This document shows, in pieces, positions 45,707-55,231 of a stretch of 64,000 bases of DNA; positions within the stretch are counted from its first letter, which is position 1, and the number at the start of each line of letters is the position of its first letter. The translations under genes were made by a program, and so were the position numbers. The notes beneath the pieces were generated by a model, which saw nothing but the letters and a program-made list of their open reading frames with translations, ran no database searches and was not told the DNA's origin. The stretch is from NCBI RefSeq assembly GCF_001191005.1, contig NZ_CP012201.1, forward strand, positions 682,001 through 746,000, written 5' to 3'. The stretch comes from Massilia sp. NR 4-1 (GTDB taxonomy: Bacteria > Pseudomonadota > Gammaproteobacteria > Burkholderiales > Burkholderiaceae_D).

Positions 45707-46183
45707 TTATTCGAGAATCATCTTGCCGATCATCACATTATTGAACGGCTTTTCCAGTCTTTCCTTTTCATAGGTTTCATCGAAGGCCTTGTTCAGCTCC
45801 TCGGCGAACTGGTCGATCGACATGGTTTCGGCCTTGGCCATCGGCAAGGCCGAGAGCGACTTGACGGCGATGCTGCGCAGCAGCGGCAGGTGTTCCTTGG
45901 CTTCTTTTTCCTTTTCCGTGGTGGTGGCCACCACCAGGTCGGCCGACATATAGTGCGGCACGGTATCGCCGGGCGCCTTGCGCAGCATGACGATGACCTT
46001 GTCCACGGTCAGGTATTTGGGCGGCTTGCCGTCGCCGCGCGGCGCCTCCACCTTGGCATGCGCGGCAGCCGGTACGGCGGCATTGGCCGAAGCCTTGCCC
46101 ATATACCAGACGGCGCCGCCGGCCACGCCCGCAGCGAGGACGGCCACACCCACCAGCGCGATTACCAATTTCATATTCTTCAT
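45707..46183 (-). CDS. fliL: Flagellar basal body-associated protein FliL (lateral LafF-like)
   Basis: A 158-residue single-pass inner membrane protein (membrane segment about 5-27) with a periplasmic stomatin-like domain: YLTVDKVIVMLRKAPGDTV, HYMSADLVVATTTEKEKEAK and FAEELNKAFDETY. FliL rings surround stators and support torque. It sits between fliK and fliA, the lafF position. Confidence 0.87.
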   Translation of the reverse strand: MKNMKLVIALVGVAVLAAGVAGGAVWYMGKASANAAVPAAAHAKVEAPRGDGKPPKYLTVDKVIVMLRKAPGDTVPHYMSADLVVATTTEKEKEAKEHLPLLRSIAVKSLSALPMAKAETMSIDQFAEELNKAFDETYEKERLEKPFNNVMIGKMILE

Positions 46184-46190
46184 CCTTGTC

Positions 46191-47384
46191 TTACTCCAGA
46201 TCGCTCAGCATGGCAAAGGTGGAAGTGGCGCCGTCCTCGGACAGGGCGCGGCCGGGCTGACGGCCGCCCTGGCCATCGCGCTCGGGCTGGCGGCCGCGGC
46301 CGTCGGCATCGGCAAAGCCCTGGCCGCGGCTGGCCGAGACGGTCACGGCCACCTCGCCATACTGGCGCTGCGACAGGTCCTGGCGCATGGTGTCGCCGAT
46401 GGTGTTCAGCTGGCGCAGCACCTCGCCATTGCTGGCCGACAGGTTCACCTGCAGGGCGCCGGCGGTATGGCGGATCGAGATCTCCACGCTGCCCAGATTG
46501 GGCGGGTCGAGGCGGATCACGGCATGGTCGTTATTGCGCTGCAATTGCAGCTGCAGGCGGTCGCCCAGGGCGGCGCGCAGCGGCTGCTGCCACTGCTCGG
46601 GTGCGCCGGCCAGCTTGACGCTGTCGCCGCCGGCGCCGTTGGGCAGGCCGGCATTGGCAAACAGGGTCTTGAAGCCGGCGCCGGCCTGGGCCACGTCGCC
46701 GACGGCCTCCTTGACGGCAGCCTTGGCATCGCCGCCGCGGCCGCTTTGCACGGCGTTCAGCTCGGCCAGCAGGGGGGCGGCATCGGCGCGCGCGCCGCTG
46801 CCGCTCTGGGTGCCGGTGGGCAGGGCCATGGCTGGCTGGCGCTCGCCGCCGGCGGCCGGCGCGCTGCTGTCGCTGCCGCTGTGCAGCTGGCTGGCCAGTT
46901 GCGGCGGCAGGGGCAGGGCGCCGCGCGCGGCGGCGTCGCCGGCGGCTGCCGGCGTGCGCACTGGCTGCTCCGCTTGCGCGGCCAGCAGGGCGGGATGGGT
47001 CGGCGCCGCGCCGTCGGCCGCGATGGCGCCCACGGCCGTGACGCCGCCTTGCGGGCCGCTGCCGGCGCTCGCCGCTGCGACCGTGGCCGGGGCCAGCGCC
47101 GCCAGCATCACCGGCAGCGGCATGGTGCTGAAGGCCGGCGTGGCAGCCGCCGTGCTGTCGCTCGGCGCGACGGCTTCGTCGGCGCCGTGGTCCGGGTCCT
47201 GCGCCGGGCTGGCGCCGTCCGGCGCGCTGCCGGCGTCCACCAGGCTCAGCAGTTGGCCGAAGAGGGACAGGGGCGCGCCACCCACGGCCGCGCTCAATAG
47301 ACCTGCCGCCTCGGGGGCGGCCGGCGCGGCGTCGGGTAAGGTGGGGGCGGCCGCGGGGGCGGCGCCGATGGATGTCATGCTCAT
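46191..47384 (-). CDS. fliK: Flagellar hook-length control protein FliK (lateral LafE-like)
   Basis: A 397-residue protein, Ala/Pro/Gly-rich for the first 260 residues as in FliK. The C-terminal FliK domain is about 270-360 (LRAALGDRLQLQLQRNNDHA, IRLDPPNLGSVEISIRHTAG, LQVNLSASNGEVLRQLNTIG, LSQRQYGEVAVTVS). It measures hook length and triggers the export switch in FlhB. Its ATG overlaps the previous stop (ATGA). Confidence 0.9.
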   Translation of the reverse strand: MSMTSIGAAPAAAPTLPDAAPAAPEAAGLLSAAVGGAPLSLFGQLLSLVDAGSAPDGASPAQDPDHGADEAVAPSDSTAAATPAFSTMPLPVMLAALAPATVAAASAGSGPQGGVTAVGAIAADGAAPTHPALLAAQAEQPVRTPAAAGDAAARGALPLPPQLASQLHSGSDSSAPAAGGERQPAMALPTGTQSGSGARADAAPLLAELNAVQSGRGGDAKAAVKEAVGDVAQAGAGFKTLFANAGLPNGAGGDSVKLAGAPEQWQQPLRAALGDRLQLQLQRNNDHAVIRLDPPNLGSVEISIRHTAGALQVNLSASNGEVLRQLNTIGDTMRQDLSQRQYGEVAVTVSASRGQGFADADGRGRQPERDGQGGRQPGRALSEDGATSTFAMLSDLE

Positions 47385-47692
47385 GCTTCGTTTCCGATTA
47401 CTTCGTTGTCGAGGGAGTAGGCGTACCAGCCTTCTTTATTGGTATTCATAGTGCTCATGCGCTGGGCCAGTTCGGCTCCGGCCGCCGTGCAGCGCGCCAG
47501 CGCGGCGCCGTGCTGCTGGCGCAGCGCCGCCAGCGCCGCCAGTTCCGGCGGCGTCCAGCGGCCCTGTTGCGCCAGCGCGGGCAGGGTGGCGGCCAGCAGC
47601 GCATCGGCCGCCGCCAGGGCGTCCCAGTCGGCGGCGGTGCTGGCGGCGCTGAGCTTTTGCGCCAGTTGCAGCAGCGTGTGTTGCCTATCCAT
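47381..47692 (-). CDS. fliT: FliT-like flagellar chaperone (LafD position)
   Basis: A 103-residue helical protein between fliS and fliK. The helices (LLQLAQKLSAASTAADWDAL, LRQQHGAALARCTAAGAELA) and the end EGWYAYSLDNEVI fit the FliT chaperone family, which binds FliD. Similarity is at the level of pattern and place. It overlaps fliS by 8 nt. Confidence 0.7.
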   Translation of the reverse strand: MDRQHTLLQLAQKLSAASTAADWDALAAADALLAATLPALAQQGRWTPPELAALAALRQQHGAALARCTAAGAELAQRMSTMNTNKEGWYAYSLDNEVIGNEA

Positions 47693-48080
47693 TCGCTTGC
47701 ACGCCCAGCCAGCCCTGCTTGATGGTGGTCTGCAGGGTCACGACTTCATCGATGATTTCCGGATTCATATCGATGCCGGCGCGGTACAGGCGGGCGGCGC
47801 AGTAATCGTAGAGACGGCTCAGATTGACCACCACTTCGCCGCCATTGTCGAAGTCGAGCGAGCTGGCCATGCCATTGATGATCTGCGTGCACTTGTTCAG
47901 GCTCGCAGCTTTCAGTTCGTAGCGGCGCGCCACGATGTGGGCGCGCGCGCGGGCCAGCTCTTCCAGCAGGCCGTCGGTCAGTACCAGCACCAGCTCGACT
48001 GGCGTGGCGCGGGCCGTCTGCGCGTCCAGATTGACCGAGTGGTAGCTGCTGTAGGCATCCTGGTTCATCATTGTTGTCAC
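47685..48080 (-). CDS. fliS: Flagellin-specific chaperone FliS (lateral LafC-like)
   Basis: A 131-residue helical chaperone that keeps flagellin from polymerising in the cytosol. Signatures are AYSSYHSVNLDAQTARATPV, ELVLVLTDGLLEELARA, KAASLNKCTQIINGMASSLD and LYDYCAARLYRAGIDMNPE. It starts 25 bp after fliD. Confidence 0.93.
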   Translation of the reverse strand: MTTMMNQDAYSSYHSVNLDAQTARATPVELVLVLTDGLLEELARARAHIVARRYELKAASLNKCTQIINGMASSLDFDNGGEVVVNLSRLYDYCAARLYRAGIDMNPEIIDEVVTLQTTIKQGWLGVQANG

Positions 48081-48105
48081 CGTCCTGCGTTAATTGCGTT
48101 GAAAA

Positions 48106-49494
48106 TCAGTTGCTGCTCTTGTTGCCGAACAGCGCATCGAACAGGCTGGAACTGCCGGTCATCTGGGCCTGCAGGGTCTGCAGCTTGGTGTACTGGTCCA
48201 GATAACGCTTGTAGACGCCGTCGTACTGGCGGTCGAGGTCGGCCTGTTTGCTGGTGAGCTTGATCTGCATCTTGTCGAGCGCGCCGCGCCGGGTCACCAG
48301 CTGGCCCTTGCTCAGGTCGGTCCACTGGTCCATCAGCTTGTCCATGCTGCCCAGCACGCCGCTCGGGCTGACCAGGCTGGCACTGCCGAACAGCTTGTCG
48401 AGCGAGGTGGAGTCGGCCGCCAGCGCCTTGGCCAAGCGGCTGGTATCGAGTTCGATGTTGCCGTCGCGCGTGCCCTTGATGCCATAGGTGACCAGGCTTT
48501 GCGCGCCCAGCGCCTGGCGCATGGCCGCTTTCATGCCGTTGCGCAGCGAGAGCAGGCCGGAGTCGCCGGCAAACGGGCCGGCCGGCAGGCCGCTTTTCGG
48601 GTCGCCCGGATTGGTGACGTCGCGCAGTACCGCATCGAGCTTGTTGTAGGCGTCGACGAAAGCTTGCACATTGGCATTGGTGCCGGCGCTGTCGCTGCCC
48701 ACCGTCAGCGTCACCGGCGCGTCGCCGACGCCCTGGGCCTTGGTGAAGGTCATGCTCACGCCGTCGATCATGCCGCTGAAGGTATTCGAGGACTGGATGA
48801 TTTTCTGGCCGGTGCCCTGTGGGCCGACCCAGACTTCGGCGTCCTGCGCGCCCTGCAGCACTTTGGGTGCGCCGAGCGCCGCTTTCAGGGCCGGATCGTT
48901 GACGGCGCTGGTGTCGAGGCTGGCGATGCCGTTGGCGGCGCCCGTGGCGGTCGAACTCAGCACCAGCGTGGACTGGCCGTTGATGGTCAGGGTCGAGGCG
49001 GTGATGCGCGAATTATTGTTGGCGGCCACATTGATCGCGGCCGCGATTTCCTTGGCCGTCAGGGTGCCGTTCATGTCCTTGTCGGCGTTGGCCAGGTCGA
49101 CTGTGAAATTGCTGCCGTCGCCCAGCACCAGCTTGAGCGTGCCGCTGCCGGCCGCCGTGGTGTCGGTGATGCCGCCGTAGGAGACCTGGCCGGCCGTGGC
49201 CAGCTTTTCCACGTAGAAGGAATAGCTGCCCGGGCTGGCGGTGGCGTTGGCGGTGGCGGTGCCGACGGCCGAACTGAACGTGGCGGCGTTGGCGATCACG
49301 CTCTTTTTCGTGCTCATCGCGGTCAGGGCGGCCTCGAAGGCCTTGATCGCGGAACTGACCTTGGTCAGGCCGGCAGAATCGGATTGCAAGCCCTTGACGG
49401 CGGCATTTTGCCGGTCCACGGCGCCGGCCATGTATTTGTTCGCCATTTTGGTGGCGGTGGGGACTGGATCGTAAACCGGGCTGGTGATTGCCAT
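48106..49494 (-). CDS. fliD: Flagellar filament cap FliD (lateral LafB-like)
   Basis: A 462-residue cap protein, typical for FliD. The N terminus has VYDPVPTATKMANKYMAGAV; Flagellin_IN-type parts occur near 150-200 (NNNSRITASTLTINGQSTLV). The C terminus has coiled helices (MQIKLTSKQADLDRQYDGVY then LDQYTKLQTLQAQMTGSSSL). It begins a cluster (fliD to flgJ-muramidase) 82 bp after fliJ. The gap may hold a promoter, though I found no clear sigma28 site. Confidence 0.93.
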   Translation of the reverse strand: MAITSPVYDPVPTATKMANKYMAGAVDRQNAAVKGLQSDSAGLTKVSSAIKAFEAALTAMSTKKSVIANAATFSSAVGTATANATASPGSYSFYVEKLATAGQVSYGGITDTTAAGSGTLKLVLGDGSNFTVDLANADKDMNGTLTAKEIAAAINVAANNNSRITASTLTINGQSTLVLSSTATGAANGIASLDTSAVNDPALKAALGAPKVLQGAQDAEVWVGPQGTGQKIIQSSNTFSGMIDGVSMTFTKAQGVGDAPVTLTVGSDSAGTNANVQAFVDAYNKLDAVLRDVTNPGDPKSGLPAGPFAGDSGLLSLRNGMKAAMRQALGAQSLVTYGIKGTRDGNIELDTSRLAKALAADSTSLDKLFGSASLVSPSGVLGSMDKLMDQWTDLSKGQLVTRRGALDKMQIKLTSKQADLDRQYDGVYKRYLDQYTKLQTLQAQMTGSSSLFDALFGNKSSN

Positions 49495-49576
49495 TTTCGT
49501 GCTCCGTGGAAATATATTGGAAGTGTACTCTGGTAAGGGGCGACCTAAGTAGTGTTCCTATGAAATTTATTTCGTA

Positions 49577-50017
49577 TCAGAGCGTTTTTTGCCCGCGCAA
49601 CCACAGTTGCGTTGCCAGTTCGTCATTCTTTTTGCGCTCCTGCTGGTCTTGCGCGCGGCGCACGGTCTGCTGGGTCTTTTCCAGCACCTGGCCCAAGACT
49701 TCGCGCTTGGCGTAGGCGGCGTTCAGGGCGCGCTGGGAGACAGCCATGTCGGCCTCGTGCATGGACAGGTCGAGCCGGTGCGTGTCGACCATCTGCATCA
49801 CGGCTTCCTTGTAATTGCCGCAATTGACCGACAGCGCCAGCGGCAGGCTGCCGCTGGCGCCGCTGTTGGTGTACAAGCTGGTCAGGCGCTCCAGGCTCTT
49901 CTGGTAGCGCTCGCGCACGCTGTTTTTTTCCGCCATTTCCGCCTGCAGCTTTTCCACTTCCGTATTGCGCAGCGAGACCAGGGTGTGCAGACTGCGGATC
50001 GTGTTGTGGTGTTTCAT
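49577..50017 (-). CDS. fliJ: Flagellar export chaperone-escort FliJ
   Basis: A 146-residue coiled-coil protein at the usual place after fliI. The whole sequence is charged and helical (VSLRNTEVEKLQAEMAEKNS, LERLTSLYTNSG, VLEKTQQTVRRAQDQQERKK). FliJ sits in the FliI hexamer and links ATP hydrolysis to export. It overlaps fliI by 4 nt. Confidence 0.85.
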   Translation of the reverse strand: MKHHNTIRSLHTLVSLRNTEVEKLQAEMAEKNSVRERYQKSLERLTSLYTNSGASGSLPLALSVNCGNYKEAVMQMVDTHRLDLSMHEADMAVSQRALNAAYAKREVLGQVLEKTQQTVRRAQDQQERKKNDELATQLWLRGQKTL

Positions 50018-51324
50018 GCCATCAGCCTTTCAAGTTCTTCCACGCAGGGGAGATAGGGCGCCGCTTCCTTGGTGCCCTGGCACAGGAATTCTTCGATATG
50101 GGGATGCAGGTTGACGGCCCGGTCGGTCACCGGGTCGGCGCCGGGCACATAGGCGCCCAGCGGAATCAGGTCGCGCACCCGTTCGTGGCGCGCCATGGTC
50201 GCTTTCAGCGCGCGCGCCGCCTGCATATGTTCCTTGCTGATCACATGGTTCATGCAGCGGCTGATCGAGGCGGCGACGTCGATGGCCGGGTAGTGGCCGC
50301 GCTCGGCCAGCTCGCGCGTCAGCACGATATGGCCGTCGAGGATGGCGCGCGCGGTATCGACCACCGGGTCCTGCTGGTCGTCGCCTTCGGCCAGCACGGT
50401 GTAGATGGCGCTCATGCTGCCCTCCGGGTTCTCGCCGTTGCCGGCCGATTCCACCAGCTGCGGCAGGTTGGAGAACACCGACGGCGGATAACCCTTGGTG
50501 GCGGGCGGCTCGCCCAGGGCCAGCGCCACTTCGCGCAAGGCCATGGCGTAACGGGTCAGGGAATCGACCAGCAGCAGGACATTCTTGCCCTGGTCGCGGA
50601 AATGGGCCGCGATCGAATGGCACAGTTCGGTGGCCATGATGCGCATCAGCGGCGATTCGTCGGCCGGCGCGATCACCAGCACGGCCTTGCGCAAGCCGTC
50701 CGGCCCGAGCGACATTTCGACGAATTCGCGTACCTCGCGCGAACGTTCGCCGATCAGGCCGACCACCACCACATCGGCCACGGTCTGGCGCGTGATCAGG
50801 CCCAGCAGCACCGACTTGCCGACGCCGGAGCCGGCCATCAGGCCGACGCGCTGGCCCTGGCCCAGGGTCAGCATGGCATTGATGGCGCGCACGCCCACGT
50901 CGAGCGGCGCGGTGACGGGTTTTTTCTTCAGCGGATGCACGCGCGGCGGCTGCATCTCGAGCGGGAAGTCGCCGCCCAGCTTGCCCAGGCCGTCAATCGG
51001 CTCGCCCAGGCCATTGACCATGCGGCCCAGCCAGCCGGCGCCGATCTGCAGGCTGAGCTTGTCCGAGCCGGGCAGCACGCGGGCGCCGGTGGTCAGGCCG
51101 GCCGCTTTCTTGAACGGCATCAAAAACGACAGTTTGTCACGGAAACCGACCACTTGCGCATCGAGCCAGCTGCCGTCGACCGTCTCGATCTGGCAACGCT
51201 GGCCGGTGTACAGCGGGCAGCCGACGGCCTCGAGCAGCAAGCCGGAGGCACCCACCAGGCGGCCCGTCGGGGTCGCCAGCGGCACTTCGTCCAGCTCCAG
51301 CTTGCGCAAGGCATCGGCTATCAT
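50014..51324 (-). CDS. fliI: Flagellum-specific ATPase FliI
   Basis: A 436-residue F1-beta-like ATPase of the export apparatus. Walker A is GLMAGSGVGKSVLLG with Lys170, Walker B is NVLLLVDSLTRYAMALREVA, and GERSREVREFVE is the family signature. It overlaps fliH by 4 nt. Length and motifs are normal. Confidence 0.96.
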   Translation of the reverse strand: MIADALRKLELDEVPLATPTGRLVGASGLLLEAVGCPLYTGQRCQIETVDGSWLDAQVVGFRDKLSFLMPFKKAAGLTTGARVLPGSDKLSLQIGAGWLGRMVNGLGEPIDGLGKLGGDFPLEMQPPRVHPLKKKPVTAPLDVGVRAINAMLTLGQGQRVGLMAGSGVGKSVLLGLITRQTVADVVVVGLIGERSREVREFVEMSLGPDGLRKAVLVIAPADESPLMRIMATELCHSIAAHFRDQGKNVLLLVDSLTRYAMALREVALALGEPPATKGYPPSVFSNLPQLVESAGNGENPEGSMSAIYTVLAEGDDQQDPVVDTARAILDGHIVLTRELAERGHYPAIDVAASISRCMNHVISKEHMQAARALKATMARHERVRDLIPLGAYVPGADPVTDRAVNLHPHIEEFLCQGTKEAAPYLPCVEELERLMA

Positions 51325-52025
51325 TCTTCACTCTCGGCTTCATCGCCGGTATCGGCGGCCTGTAGCTGATTATCAACCTGTTCCATGACCGCGGCAAGCC
51401 GTTGATGACATCCGGCATCGACTTCGCTGTCGCCGGCCTTGATGCGGCATTCGCCCACTTCCAGGCGGGCGTCGGCGATCAGGTTCCAGCGCTTGGCGCG
51501 CTTGGGGTCGAGTTCGTTGATGCGGCGCATCTCTTCTGGATTGAGGAACACATCGATCTCTTCGCGCGTCGGCGGCATCGAGGCCAGGGTCTCGTCGACC
51601 AGGGCCATGATCTGCACCGGCTGCAGCGCCAGCTCGGCGCGGATCACCTGGCGCGCCACCTTGGCCACCAGGTCCACCACTTCCTTGCGCTGGGCGGCGC
51701 GGTAATCGGCGCGCAGCTTTTTCAAGCTCTTCAGCATGGCGTCGACCGGGCGCGCGGCATGCTCGAAGCCGGCCAGCACTTCCTGCCGGCCTTCTTCGCG
51801 GCCCTGTTCGGTGCCGGCGCTGCGGCCGGCCTCGAAGCCGTCGTCCTGGCCGCGCTGCAAGCCGGCCTCATAGCCTTCGCGCTGGCCCTGCTCGAAGCCT
51901 TCGCTGAGCGAGGCCTGCCACTGGGCCGAATCGACTTGCACGCCGCCATGGGCGCCGTTGCGCAGCGAGGGCGGCGGCGTGAACTGGGCCAGCGGCGGGA
52001 AGCGGTAGGGACGGAATTGCTTCAT
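51321..52025 (-). CDS. fliH: Flagellar export ATPase regulator FliH
   Basis: A 234-residue protein. The start at ATG 52025 (MKQFRPYRFPPLAQFTPPP) overlaps the fliG stop. The GxxxG-type repeat helix is seen at about 45-85 (FEQGQREGYEAGLQRGQDDG, FEAGRSAGTEQGREEGRQEV), followed by the C-terminal FliI-binding domain (VAKVARQVIRAELALQPVQI). It holds FliI inactive and docks it to the C ring. Confidence 0.9.
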   Translation of the reverse strand: MKQFRPYRFPPLAQFTPPPSLRNGAHGGVQVDSAQWQASLSEGFEQGQREGYEAGLQRGQDDGFEAGRSAGTEQGREEGRQEVLAGFEHAARPVDAMLKSLKKLRADYRAAQRKEVVDLVAKVARQVIRAELALQPVQIMALVDETLASMPPTREEIDVFLNPEEMRRINELDPKRAKRWNLIADARLEVGECRIKAGDSEVDAGCHQRLAAVMEQVDNQLQAADTGDEAESEE

Positions 52026-53050
52026 TCGACCACCGTTTCGGCGAACAGCTGCACCTCGACTTCGCCGGCGTCGGCCAGGGCCTTGACGGTGGCCATGATT
52101 TCCTGGCGCGTCGATTCGATGCGCGACAGCGGCACCGGGCCGGCGCGGCGCATCATGTCCTCGAAGGCCTGCGCCTGGCGTTTCGGCATGGTGCGCAGCA
52201 CGGCGTCGCGGATCGACAGTTCGGCGCCCTTGAGCGCGATGGCCCACTGTTCCAGCGGCACTTCCTCGATGATGCGGGTGAGGGTGACTTCGGTCTGGGT
52301 CGAGAGGATGAGGAAGTCGTACATCGACAGTTCGATCTGCTCCACCACTTCCGGATCGTGGGCGCGCAGCAGTTCGACGATCTGGGCGCGGTTGCCGGGC
52401 AGGCGGTTGAGGATCTCGGCCACCTGGCGCACGCCTTCCACGCTGGTGCTCTGCATGTCGAAGCTGCTCAGGCAGCGGTTGACCAGCTCGTCCAGTTCGG
52501 CCAGCAGGTCGCGGTCGATCTCATCCAGGCGCGCCAGGTTCAGCAGCACCAGGTCGCGCCCTTCCAGCGGCAGGGCGTCGAGGATCTGGCCGGCCAGGGT
52601 GGGCGGCAGGAAGGCCAGGAAGACGGCCTGCATGCGCACGTGTTCGTTGGCGATGTAGTCGGCCAGCCATTTGGCCGAGGCCCACTGCAGGCGCGCCATT
52701 TTCGGACGCAGCTCGTCGCCGTAGATATTGTTGAGCACGGTGTTCGCGATATCGCCGCCCAGCGCCAGGTCGAGCGAGCGCTTGAGGTAGCTGCGCGAGG
52801 CGCCATGCACGCCCGACTGCTGGCGGTAATCGTCGAAGAAGGTCTGCATGGCCAGCTTGACCGATTCGACCTTGATGCCGCTCATGCGCGACATCACCTG
52901 CGTCACTTCGAGCAGCTCTTCGCGCGAGAGGCAGCGCAGCACGGCCGCGGCCGGCTCTTCGCCTATGCTCAGCAGCACGATGGCTGCCTGTTCCACCGGG
53001 CTCAGCAAGCCATCGGCGGCGTCATCATTGAGGTGAGTGAGATCGGCCAT
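52022..53050 (-). CDS. fliG: Flagellar motor switch protein FliG
   Basis: A 342-residue rotor protein. The N-terminal FliF-binding part starts SPVEQAAIVLLSIGEEPAAA; the middle domain has LQWASAKWLADYIANEHVRM, the place of the EHPQ motif (here NEHVR). The C-terminal torque helix region has LSIRDAVLRTMPKRQAQAFE. It overlaps fliF by 26 nt. It meets MotA of the stator encoded 8 kb away. Confidence 0.94.
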   Translation of the reverse strand: MADLTHLNDDAADGLLSPVEQAAIVLLSIGEEPAAAVLRCLSREELLEVTQVMSRMSGIKVESVKLAMQTFFDDYRQQSGVHGASRSYLKRSLDLALGGDIANTVLNNIYGDELRPKMARLQWASAKWLADYIANEHVRMQAVFLAFLPPTLAGQILDALPLEGRDLVLLNLARLDEIDRDLLAELDELVNRCLSSFDMQSTSVEGVRQVAEILNRLPGNRAQIVELLRAHDPEVVEQIELSMYDFLILSTQTEVTLTRIIEEVPLEQWAIALKGAELSIRDAVLRTMPKRQAQAFEDMMRRAGPVPLSRIESTRQEIMATVKALADAGEVEVQLFAETVVE

Positions 53051-54839
53051 TTTTCTGCATCCATTGTTTGACGACTTCTGCCACGCGTTCGGGCTCTTTC
53101 TCTGCCAGCACCTTCAGGTGGTCGACCATGACGTCGACCGACGAGCCGGTAGGCGGCAGATCGTAATTTTCCAGCAGCGGCACCACCGGCATGCCGGCGC
53201 CATCGAGTTCGCCGGTTTTCTCGCCGGCCGCGCCTTCCGGCGCACCGAGGGCGGCCGCCGTGGCGGCCGGGGTCGCGCCGGCGGCGCCCGGCAGGGCCGC
53301 GCCCTCGCCGGCGGCGGCGCCCACCGTGCTGGCGCTGATGGCGCGGCGTTCGGCGGCCGTGCGCGGCTTGGCCGGCGCGAAGCGGGCGGTGAGCAGGCGC
53401 AGCAGCGGACGGGCCAGCAGCAGATAGCCGAGCAGGGCGGCCACGGCGTAGCCGATCCAGGCGCTGAAGTCGACCACATTGTCGCGCTCCTGCCACCAGG
53501 GCACGGCGGCCGCTTTGGGCGGGAAGTTCATGGCCGTCACCACCAGGGTGTCGCCGCGTTCGGTGTTGATGCCGAGGCCGTTGCGCAGCACCTTGTCGAT
53601 ATTGGCCAGCTCGTTGGCGCTCCAGCCGGTCTTCGGCGTCGGCGCGGCGGCATGGGCCAGCACCACGGCCACGCTCTGGCGCTCCAGGCGGCCGCGCGCG
53701 CGCTTGGTCTGGGTGATGCTGCGGTCATACGCATATTGGCGCGTGGTGGCGTTCTTGCGCGCCGTGCCGTCGGGCAGGGCGCCCGGCGCGGCGCCGGCGG
53801 CACCGGGGGCGGCGCCGGCGGCGGCCGCATTCGGCGCCGGATTGCCGGCCTCGGCGGCGGCCTGCTGCGGCGGCCGGTTGGACAGGGTGCCGGGCACGCC
53901 CATCACCATGCGGTTGCGGTCCTGCTCGTCGCGCATGGCTTCGCTGGTGACTTTCGGCGTTTCGCCGTATTTCTCCACCGTCTCTTCCACCTTGTCGTTG
54001 TCGACGGCGGCGGTGACGCTGATGCGGAAATTGTCGTCGCCCACGATCGGACCGAGCAAGCCCTTGATATTGCCGCGGATTTCATCCTGGATGCGCTTGC
54101 CGCTCTCGCTGTTGGCGGCGTTGGCGTCGTAGCCGTCGGCCAGGTCGACATGGGCCGACAGCAGGTTGCCGGCCTGGTCGACCAGGCTGACGCGCGCCGG
54201 ATTCAGGCTGGCCACGCTGCCGGCCACCATGTTCACGACGGCGGCGATGGTTTCCGGGCTCAGCTGGCGGCCCGGCTTGGTGGCCACCACCACCGAGGCC
54301 GAGGACTTGTCGCCGTCGCTCGAGACGAAGGAGGTCGACTTGGCGATCGACAGGTGGACGCGCGCGCTGGCGATGGCGTCCAGGGTCATGATCGATTGCG
54401 CCAGCTCGCCTTCCAGGCCGCGCCGGAAGCGCACGTCCTGGACGAACTGGGACACGCCCAGCGGGTCATTCTTGTCCATCAATTCCAGGCCGGCCGGCAG
54501 CTGCGCCGTCACGCCCTTGGAGGCGAGCAGCATGCGCACCTTGCCCAGCATGCCTTCGGGCACCATCACCTGGCCGCTGTCGGGGTGGACGCGGTAGGGG
54601 ATGTTCTCGGCGTCGAGCACATGCATCATATCGGCCGCCACCACCTTTTCGCGCGCGCCGAAGACCGGCTTGTAGGCGGACTGGTCCTTCCAGAGGAACA
54701 TCAGCACCAGGGCGGTGATGCCGATGGCCAAGAGCAGCAGCGGATACAGGGTTTTCAGCAGGGCAGGGGAGAGCGCTGGCGCCGCCTCCGGGTTGTCGGA
54801 GCGCCAGCGTCCGAAAGCGGACTTGAGGGTGTTGATCAC
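53025..54839 (-). CDS. fliF: Flagellar MS-ring protein FliF
   Basis: A 604-residue inner-membrane ring protein with two membrane segments (about 31-49 and 455-478). YKPVFGAREKVVAADMMHVL, GVSQFVQDVRFRRGLEGELA and RVHLSIAKSTSFVSSDGDKS are typical. An Ala/Gly/Pro-rich insertion lies around residues 325-355 and another before the C terminus. The last residues bind FliG. It is second in the fliE operon. Confidence 0.95.
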   Translation of the reverse strand: MINTLKSAFGRWRSDNPEAAPALSPALLKTLYPLLLLAIGITALVLMFLWKDQSAYKPVFGAREKVVAADMMHVLDAENIPYRVHPDSGQVMVPEGMLGKVRMLLASKGVTAQLPAGLELMDKNDPLGVSQFVQDVRFRRGLEGELAQSIMTLDAIASARVHLSIAKSTSFVSSDGDKSSASVVVATKPGRQLSPETIAAVVNMVAGSVASLNPARVSLVDQAGNLLSAHVDLADGYDANAANSESGKRIQDEIRGNIKGLLGPIVGDDNFRISVTAAVDNDKVEETVEKYGETPKVTSEAMRDEQDRNRMVMGVPGTLSNRPPQQAAAEAGNPAPNAAAAGAAPGAAGAAPGALPDGTARKNATTRQYAYDRSITQTKRARGRLERQSVAVVLAHAAAPTPKTGWSANELANIDKVLRNGLGINTERGDTLVVTAMNFPPKAAAVPWWQERDNVVDFSAWIGYAVAALLGYLLLARPLLRLLTARFAPAKPRTAAERRAISASTVGAAAGEGAALPGAAGATPAATAAALGAPEGAAGEKTGELDGAGMPVVPLLENYDLPPTGSSVDVMVDHLKVLAEKEPERVAEVVKQWMQKNGRSHSPQ

Positions 54840-54883
54840 GTTGGGGGCTTTCGCGGGATACGGGGGAAAGGCGAGCTGCTAGC

Positions 54884-55231
54884 TTACAGCGGGAGCTTGA
54901 TCAGTTCATCAACCGCGCCCATCACCTTGTTGCGCACTTGCATCAACATCGAGAAGGACAGGCTGGCTTCCTGGCTGGCGAGCATGGCGCCGACCAGGTC
55001 GTTGGAGCGGCCGGCGTCGACGTCGGCCATGGCCTGGCCGGCGGCCTGGTCGGCCGCGTTGACGCCGGCCACGGCGTCTTTCATCGACTGGGCGAAGGAA
55101 GCGGGTTGGGCGGCGGTGGCGCCGAATTGGGCGGCCGGCGCCACGGGGGCGGCCTGGTGCGCGAGGTCGGCGGCGGCATTTGCCAGCGACGCCAGATCGG
55201 CCTTGATCAGGCCAGCGATTTCATTTGCCAT
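54884..55231 (-). CDS. fliE: Flagellar hook-basal body adaptor FliE
   Basis: A 115-residue protein linking MS ring and rod. The start at ATG 55231 (MANEIAGLIKADLASL) has a perfect GGAGGTGA site. The C terminus LVGAMLASQEASLSFSMLMQ and VRNKVMGAVDELIKLPL is the family hallmark. It is first in the fliE-fliJ operon and diverges from fliM. Confidence 0.94.
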   Translation of the reverse strand: MANEIAGLIKADLASLANAAADLAHQAAPVAPAAQFGATAAQPASFAQSMKDAVAGVNAADQAAGQAMADVDAGRSNDLVGAMLASQEASLSFSMLMQVRNKVMGAVDELIKLPL